Shown: positions 58,301 to 64,000 of the stretch, one piece after another
Position numbering within the stretch: the first letter of the stretch is position 1
Layout of the letters: every line of letters begins with the position of its first letter
Assembly (NCBI RefSeq): GCF_004210375.1
Contig: NC_134830.1
Coordinates: forward strand, 45,699,094-45,763,093
DNA from: Tachypleus tridentatus
Lineage: Eukaryota > Arthropoda > Merostomata > Xiphosura > Limulidae
DNA length: 64,000 nt
Direction: 5' to 3'
Program-made: the position numbers and the translations under genes
The notes under the pieces: model-generated
The model's input: the letters and a program-made list of their open reading frames with translations, nothing else
The model's database searches: none
What the model was told of the DNA's origin: nothing

Positions 58301-61300
58301 TTTATACTTGAAGGTAAAAATCACCTGACAAAGAACACTGCAGCTAATTTATTCTGTTCTTATATCCATTTATATTTTGAATTTGTTGTTTTGTTCTTGG
58401 CAAACAAGTGTATGTGAATGTATGCTGAGTTTGAATGTGGAATTTGATAGATTGTGATTTACATGAAATTAATTAATGAAGATGTGTGCTTAGTTTTCTG
58501 TATGGTGTCAGTGTAAAGAAACACCAGATTTTGGAAAACAAAAAAATGTTTTAGTTCATTGGATATTTCATTGTTGGACTATAAAATTCATATCATAAAT
58601 ATTAGTAATAGAAAAAAAAGTAGTGCTTTTTCACTTAACAATTTGATAAAATCTTAGTTAGTGACATAAAGGGTGTTCGGAAAGTCACTGTGCAGTTTTA
58701 TAATCATATTTTATTCAGTCTATTTCAAGCTAGCAACTGATAGCGGTGTTCAGAAACAAAATAAGAAGGATCTAAGCCTGTATTGATGCCAACGGGGGTC
58801 ACTTTCAACATTGTTTATAATTTTCATTCATATTTACCTCCTGTATTCTATATTGAAACATGACTGTTAATAAATATACAAGTGCACAGTGACTTTCCGA
58901 ACACCCTGTATATTTTCATTAAAATAATTATCAGTAATGGGTATTGTTTTGAAGTCTCAGTATTTTATTTTTGTGATGTTTTAGCACCAGATCTGGTTGA
59001 ACGATCTGCAGACTCTTTACATTATATGTATAATAGTGCCAGTGAAGGAAAAAAATGTTTCAAGTGGGTTATCCAGCCTGTAACACTGGCAAAGTTTTTT
59101 AGGTAAGTTTATTATGTAGTCATCTTCAATGAATTAGAAAGACAGAGAATACAAATGTGATCAGTAGTTTGCTAAATTTTAGTGTTAACTAGATTTAATG
59201 GAATTTTTAAACTTAAGTTTTCCTTTTGCATAACTGTTTTAAAGTTACTTGTTTGAGCTTTAGAAATAGATTGAAGTGATTTATTGGGATCTGAGAGAGA
59301 AATTGAGCATTAACTATTCATTGGTATGACAGTGTGATGAAATATTAATTAATTTGTATCTTCAGTTAAATACCAATAGATATTTCCAAGTTTGTACAGT
59401 TCACATAAAAGTATTAAAATATTTAAACAATCTTTGCTAAAACCAAAAAACTATTATCAGTTAACGTGTTAGTAATTATCATTGTGGAAATAAGATAGAT
59501 AAAACTTAACCACATTAAAATATGTGGAGTTTTCAACAAGTTTTTAGACTATGTGAAAGCAAACTTTATATATTTTATTGATTTTTTTAACATTTATCAG
59601 TTCATATAATGTTGCTATTAGTTTGTGTGTCAACATATTCTATGTTATCTATTCTGAAAATACTGAGTAGTATTAGAACATACAAATTTTGATACAGGTT
59701 GTTGAGAAAGGTGACACATTTGAAATAATTTTTCATATGAAAGTAAAAACACTTGTTTAAGATGCATAATTTTGCACTGTTGACTCTAATTGCTTGTGCT
59801 CCTCCAAGAGATCATTTTTACCCTCTGGGGGGCATGCCCCACACTGGAAAGTGCTGGCTTACACTATAGGATTTTAACTCAATGACTACAACTTACTTGT
59901 ATTGTAAGTAAATATGTAACTCCCATGAAAGTTCTTTATAAAAATGAAACTAGTTGATGAAATAGGTTTAAATTTGTTCTAAACAATCCTAAGATTATTT
60001 TGTTTTAGAAAAATTACATTTAATTTCTGCTGTTTATAATGAAACATTTATTTAACATAGAGTTGTATGGATTCAGACTCTGCATAGTTCATATGCAACG
60101 TGACTTTCATTTTGAGTCAAAAAATATTATTTATAATCTTATGGTTTTCATTTGCATAAACTCTAGAACCTCAAATATCAAATGTTCTTAATGCAAATGT
60201 TTATATTTTATTTTCCATTTTCTCTATTATATCATTAACTACAGATGTTATCATCAATGAAATTATTAAATTTAAGAAATGGAAATATGTACATGTATTT
60301 AAATGTTTCTAGAACAATTTTGTAATATTATATTTCTTGTGTGTAATTTAACATCTTTATCTTATCACTTGGAGTTTATTTTTAGTTTTTCTTTCTAGAT
60401 ATTTATCTTTTATTCTTGATGTAGGTATGCTAATCTGTTCCTACCAGTATGTCCCCAGTGTTCTATATATATTATTGGACAAAAGATATTCAAAAATTCA
60501 TTCACTAATGCTTGCACATGTGAATAATACCATCTTATATGGACATTTTAAGTCAAACTACATCAGTTAATTGTATGCAATCATAAAATTTTCAAATTTG
60601 CATTTATAAATACAAATAACACAATTAATTAAAATATAACTGTAAAACATAAATTCAGTCTAACTCTTTAGCAAAGTAATACATATATTGCAAGAAACAC
60701 TTGTCAAGTACTATGTATACCTCAGGAAAACAATGGGTTAAGCTTTTTTTCTATCTCATATTACAAATTCAGACACTGGTATAGATTTCATCAGGCTATA
60801 ACTGAATCATGTGAAATCTTTTTTTTTTTTTAATTGGTTGAAAGCATGCCATTGAACTTCACAAACTGTCACCTGGCAACACAGCTTTGACCTTAAGCTG
60901 AGAAATATTAGAATGTAAAACCCCCTATCAAGAAATTTTTGGAAAACTTCCAGGTACTAATGAAAGACAGGTTGAACTTTAATTTGATCTTACATGCCAA
61001 TGGTCTTTATTATATTCGCATAGTATCATGTATAACAGCTTGTAAAGTTTAGACTTATAATGGCAAGTGGATCATGTGATAGCATATGCTCTTATGTGAT
61101 AAAATGCTCTTTTAAACTAAAGGAATAAAACTTAGATAATATGAAACTTTAAGTTAGAATGTATTTGATAATAGTAACATCATTAAAATAGATTCATATT
61201 AAAGTGGTTTAATTAAATTTTGAATGTGGGATTAATATTTTCATTAATGGGAAATAATAAGTAATTACTACAACACATACATCATGTTGATGTGTATCCA

Positions 61301-63943
61301 TATGTTATATCTAATCACTTAAGTTACTCATTTAACATGGAGGCATGTAGGGAAGACTAAATTTATTAAAAGTGAATACAAAAGACTTGGATATTCTGCT
61401 GTAAGCTGTATTTTCTTTATTCTATTGTAATAAAAGCCAATATATAATGGGGTGGGGGTGATTAAAGAGCTCATTTTTGGAAAAGGGTGGCACTTATTTT
61501 TCAAGTGTTAATCCTGAAATGAATAACAAAGATGATAAGTTTATGTATCCATGATTTTAATATTACATTGAAATTCTCTTTTTCCATTTATCTTTTATGC
61601 TTTTTTTTCAGTGAATTATGGGAAAAAAAACCATTACTAGTGAAGAGGCATAATCAAGACTATTTTAAAAATCTTTTTAATTCTAAAGACTTGGATCGAA
61701 TCTTACGGGAGGTAAAAGAAAGTTTTTAGAGTTTATAACTTTAGTATACAAATAACTAAGATTCTTCATTTTTAATTTCTTGGTAATAATGATCAACATT
61801 ATATCTGAAAAGGAAGTCAGGGTTTCATATGATCTGTTCCAGATGATGGGATTAGATAATTAAAAAAAAAAAGTACATAATTAGCATGGTAGAGAACTAA
61901 GTAGCAATAAGTTAACAAATTTCATAAGTATGGTGGATAGCAAAACAGTGAAAATATAGTTCAACCTACATAATCAGTGTTTTGTAAGTTAAAAATGAAG
62001 ATAAAACTTGTTTTTGTTATACAGCACATTGAGATAGTTCAGAAAAAGTTTAAAGTTCAAGTTATTTAATAGTGTGGGTGAAAATTCACTCTACTGTAGC
62101 TGAAGAACATCTGAGAAGCTAAATAGTAAAAAGCAGCTTGAATCTAGTTGATCAGTTTCACAGATTATAACATAAGACAAGACATTTCATCTTAATATAG
62201 TATGCCAGTGGTTTCTAACCTAATTACCTTTATTTGCATGACACCCCTGCCATCACGTGAAATATTTTGTGCAGTGTTTTATTTTTGTTGTACTTAATTA
62301 TTCTTCGTAGGGTGAACTCTTAACACTTCTAGCAACTTGTTGCAACACAGGTTTGACATCAATTAGTTATTCAGTTTGGTTGATAGCTAAAAACATAGAT
62401 GATAGTTCAGTGTTTGTTTTGCAGTGAAGCAACCATGGTTAGATATCTATAGAACAGATAAATCAGATCTTTATTTTTATTGTTTGAATGAGAAATTTTT
62501 CCCTCCATTATTTTAAAAAGCTGTCACTTTTGGTATGGATGTTTACCTCATGGATGATTTGGTGTGTGTTGCTTTAGTGTGAGGTATTACACTTGTGAAA
62601 ACAGAAAGAGCTGCTTTTTATTTGAGAAAATTACACCATAGTGTTTGTTGGAATGTTTTATAGGCATTATTCTAGGTATTGCAATGTGTAACAAGCAGTG
62701 GGTTATAAGTTCTTACACTATTTAACATACAGCCAAAGAAAAGATAAATGTAGAGAGAATAATTTATTGATGTAATTATTTTTTAAAGATATAGAACATA
62801 TTTGAGAGTTTTTTTGTTAAGTAACATAAAAAATATTTTCTTTAAAAACTTAAAGCAATGGTTACTCCACTTTTCTAAATTTTCAAAGTTGGGTATTTAA
62901 TAACTAATGTATATTTTGGATTGAAGAAGAGGTTAATATTAAAAATAAGTGAATCAAGTATATAAATCATTTAAAATGTACAGGAGCTTTAGCAGGAAGT
63001 TTTCAATTTTTGAATTCATTTATTTTCAGAAACACCTGCAGTTCAGTAAAAATATTGACATTACTTCTTACATTAATGGAAAAAGAGAAACTCACAATCC
63101 TGATGGTCGATGTTATGCACCTGTAGTATGGGATTTCTATCAGGTTTGTGGTTTTTGAGTTTTTCAGTGTAGTTCATGTACATTTTAGTTTATATAAAAT
63201 GAATAAAGTGTAGAGTATGTACAGAATAATTTAAAGCTTATTTGCAGTTTGGCTGATTTGTTATTTTGCATGCCTACATACTTGGATTGAATTGTATAGT
63301 TTAGGACTATTTCCACTGAAGTGTATAGTCAAGTCAGTGAAGATTAACTGGAATGCTCTAGTGATTAAAATATTTGTTATTCTTTTTGATGCAGACATTC
63401 TGAATAAAAACTGAACTATATTAAAGTGCTTGAGTTTTATTATGTATGATAACCATTATAACTTTGTTATTGTTAGACTTGTTACGTTGTTTTATGACAT
63501 CTGATTATCTAATGTCAAATGTTTATCTTTGATTGATAATATATATTAATCTTTTTAACAGCATTTTTTGCACTATTGATTTAATAATAAACAAACCAAA
63601 TACTTAAAAGTAATCATGTTTGTTGCTTTAAAAAAAGCATTAGTTTTTTTTTTTAAGTGTTGCAATAAATTTATGGTTTAATCTTTATTTTAGTCAATTT
63701 TGAGTATTGGGTTAATTCTCTGCTCTCCGTATTACATGTAGTTAACCAGTTTGTAGAAGCTTTCAGTTTTGTAAACTATGAGTTAAGATGAATTACTGAT
63801 GGCAAGATATAATGGAATATTTAATGGTTATTTTAGAATGGTTGCTCTGTGCGCTTACTAAACCCACAAACATATAGTCGTACAGTGTGGAAGTTGTGTT
63901 CAGTATTGCAAGAATACTTTGGAAGTTTTGTAGGAGCTAATGT
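52257..63943 (+). CDS. RIOX1: RIOX1/NO66 ribosomal oxygenase (JmjC), 5' seven exons, cut by window end
   Basis: An Fe(II)/2-oxoglutarate JmjC oxygenase. The family hydroxylates a histidine of ribosomal protein uL2 (Rpl8) in the nucleolus and is reported to demethylate H3K4/K36. Exons 52257-52310, 55094-55165, 56631-56955, 58985-59102, 61612-61711, 63030-63143 and 63837-63943 are phase-compatible throughout and give 296 codons plus two bases. Residues 1-150 are a lysine-rich, low-complexity nuclear arm. From about residue 177 the family signature follows: [82 protein letters not shown]. The iron-binding HxD...H residues lie beyond 64000. THNP and [11 protein letters not shown] favour RIOX1 over RIOX2/MINA. 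Family members are around 600-650 residues, so about half is seen. Confidence 0.95.
52501..52749 (-). mobile_element. TIR MITE (mariner/IS630-like), RIOX1 intron 1
   Basis: Ends CAGGGTGTTTGGAAAGTCAC and GACTTTCCGAACACTCTG with TA on both sides. On the minus strand it reads [20 protein letters not shown], then HCL and a stop, like the C-terminal end of a Tc1/mariner-type transposase, so it is an internally deleted derivative. Confidence 0.9.
52750..54128. other. RIOX1 intron 1, one unexplained open frame
   Basis: The plus frame at 53093-53428 (111 codons) contains a short Cys/His cluster (CKHCGCSH). It has no recognised family, no clear splice sites that fit the RIOX1 phase chain, and no promoter. 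Confidence 0.35.
54129..54314. mobile_element. Foldback MITE in RIOX1 intron 1
   Basis: The arms TATGGGTATTAAAACTTTAC and TAGAGTTTTAATACCCATA, and GTTTCAACCCTTTCTTGGTC and GACCTAAGAAGGTCGAAAC, are inverted complements over about 80 bp each. GAAGATGACCTAAGAAGGTC is a motif I recall from MITEs in several invertebrates. Confidence 0.88.
54618..54702 (+). mobile_element. tRNA-SINE family B, 3' part
   Basis: TTTCAATACCCCTAGTGGAC, AAGCACAGATGGCCTATTGTG, TTAGCTTTGTGCTTAATATC. Confidence 0.72.
55094..55165 (+). CDS. RIOX1: RIOX1 exon 2
   Basis: 72 nt, phase 0 to phase 0, between TTATTATTATAG and GTAAGTAC. It encodes a Ser/Thr/Gly-rich stretch ending [10 protein letters not shown], whose RKRK is a second candidate nuclear signal. 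The sequence is not conserved enough to be diagnostic. It is supported by good splice sites and by frame continuity on both sides. Confidence 0.75.
55166..56630. other. RIOX1 intron 2
   Basis: Bounded by GTAAGTAC and TTTTTACAACAG. No repeat or gene recognised inside. Confidence 0.75.
56631..56955 (+). CDS. RIOX1: RIOX1 exon 3 (basic N-terminal region)
   Basis: 325 nt between TTTTTACAACAG and GTTTGT, in at phase 0 and out at phase 1. It encodes residues 43-150: an acidic/polar start ([13 protein letters not shown]) and then a strongly Lys/Arg-rich segment with [24 protein letters not shown] and IKKEKARF. This fits the disordered basic arm of NO66 proteins. The donor GTTTGT is weaker than the others in this gene; reading past it hits a stop after three codons. 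Confidence 0.85.
56956..58984. other. RIOX1 intron 3
   Basis: Bounded by GTTTGT and TGATGTTTTAG. Contains the MITE at 58669-58908; otherwise AT-rich with no recognised element. Confidence 0.8.
58669..58908 (+). mobile_element. TIR MITE, second copy, inverted, RIOX1 intron 3
   Basis: Ends AAGGGTGTTCGGAAAGTCAC and GACTTTCCGAACACCCTG, TA on both sides. Same family as 52501-52749 in the opposite orientation, with part of the interior replaced (ATAATCATATTTTATTC). Confidence 0.9.
58985..59102 (+). CDS. RIOX1: RIOX1 exon 4
   Basis: 118 nt, phase 1 to phase 2, between TGATGTTTTAG and GTAAGT. It encodes [12 protein letters not shown] and then [14 protein letters not shown], the start of the conserved oxygenase fold. 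The MITE at 58669-58908 ends only 76 bp upstream of this exon, so the branch point and polypyrimidine region are squeezed between transposon and exon. Confidence 0.93.
59103..61611. other. RIOX1 intron 4
   Basis: 2.5 kb, AT-rich. GGGGGGCATGCCCCACACTG near 59827 may be the end of a decayed hAT MITE. Nothing else recognised. Confidence 0.75.
61612..61711 (+). CDS. RIOX1: RIOX1 exon 5
   Basis: 100 nt, phase 2 to phase 0, between TTTTTTTTCAG and GTAAAA. It encodes [18 protein letters not shown] and continues to DLDRILRE. The W-E-K-K-P-L-L-V motif is the hallmark of RIOX-type JmjC proteins just before the catalytic barrel. Confidence 0.95.
61712..63029. other. RIOX1 intron 5
   Basis: AT-rich. 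CCAGTGGTTTCTAACC at 62206 looks like one end of a hAT MITE without a matching partner. Confidence 0.75.
63030..63143 (+). CDS. RIOX1: RIOX1 exon 6
   Basis: 114 nt, phase 0 to phase 0, between TTTATTTTCAG and GTTTGT. It encodes [20 protein letters not shown], then [21 protein letters not shown] and VVWDFY match NO66-type proteins and differ from RIOX2. Confidence 0.95.
63144..63836. other. RIOX1 intron 6
   Basis: Bounded by GTTTGT and GGTTATTTTAG, AT-rich with T and A runs, no element seen. Confidence 0.8.
63837..63943 (+). CDS. RIOX1: RIOX1 exon 7 (last in window)
   Basis: 107 nt, phase 0 in and phase 2 out, between GGTTATTTTAG and GTAAGT. It encodes [20 protein letters not shown], then [16 protein letters not shown]. 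In the family the next residues carry the iron-binding His-x-Asp, so the catalytic exon should follow just beyond the window. Confidence 0.95.
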
Positions 63944-64000
63944 GTAAGTATTGTTTATGATGGTTGTTTTATTAATATACTCTTTTCAGTTTTTTTATTA

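Noticed and set aside
62206..62230. hAT MITE end
   Set aside because: Only one terminus (CCAGTGGTTTCTAACC) is visible and no partner or target duplication was found.
58985..63943. RIOX2/MINA instead of RIOX1
   Set aside because: [17 protein letters not shown] and [11 protein letters not shown] match the NO66 type; RIOX2 differs in these segments.

Overview
The window looks like an AT-rich animal genome: split genes with GT/AG introns, dense tRNA-derived SINEs, nonautonomous DNA transposons, minisatellites, and one 500-N assembly gap (50281-50780). Two genes are recognisable, both arthropod-like. The dominant SINE family resembles the one I associate with horseshoe crabs (Limulus/Tachypleus), so a chelicerate is my best guess. 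That placement is from memory, not a search.

Layout. From 1 to 8.4 kb there are repeats and unassigned DNA, probably inside the large second intron of a homeobox gene. From 8449 to 10700 there is a 39-bp-unit minisatellite that runs exactly up to the 5' splice site of that intron. From 10702 to 14391, on the minus strand, lie the first two coding exons of a paired-class homeobox gene of the PROP1/UNC-42 type; the homeodomain is cut at the 46/47 intron and its last part is not seen in the window. From 14.5 to 50.2 kb no gene could be supported. This stretch holds at least 35 SINE copies, five minisatellites, a 0.5-kb palindrome, hAT-like MITEs with 8-bp target duplications, an 83-bp 28S rRNA fragment, and decayed sequence. 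From 50266 to 51856 lies a TIR transposon interrupted by the gap and carrying a frameshifted protein remnant. From 52257 to the right edge, on the plus strand, are seven consecutive phase-compatible exons of RIOX1/NO66, a JmjC ribosomal oxygenase, ending inside the JmjC domain.

How the genes relate. The two genes are divergently oriented about 38 kb apart and have no evident functional link: one is a developmental transcription factor, the other a nucleolar oxygenase. The most interesting material is structural. Repeat DNA abuts a splice donor inside the homeobox. A SINE ends about 80 bp from the RIOX1 start codon. Inverted MITE copies flank RIOX1 exons 2-3. Several SINE families with different tRNA heads share a similar tail.
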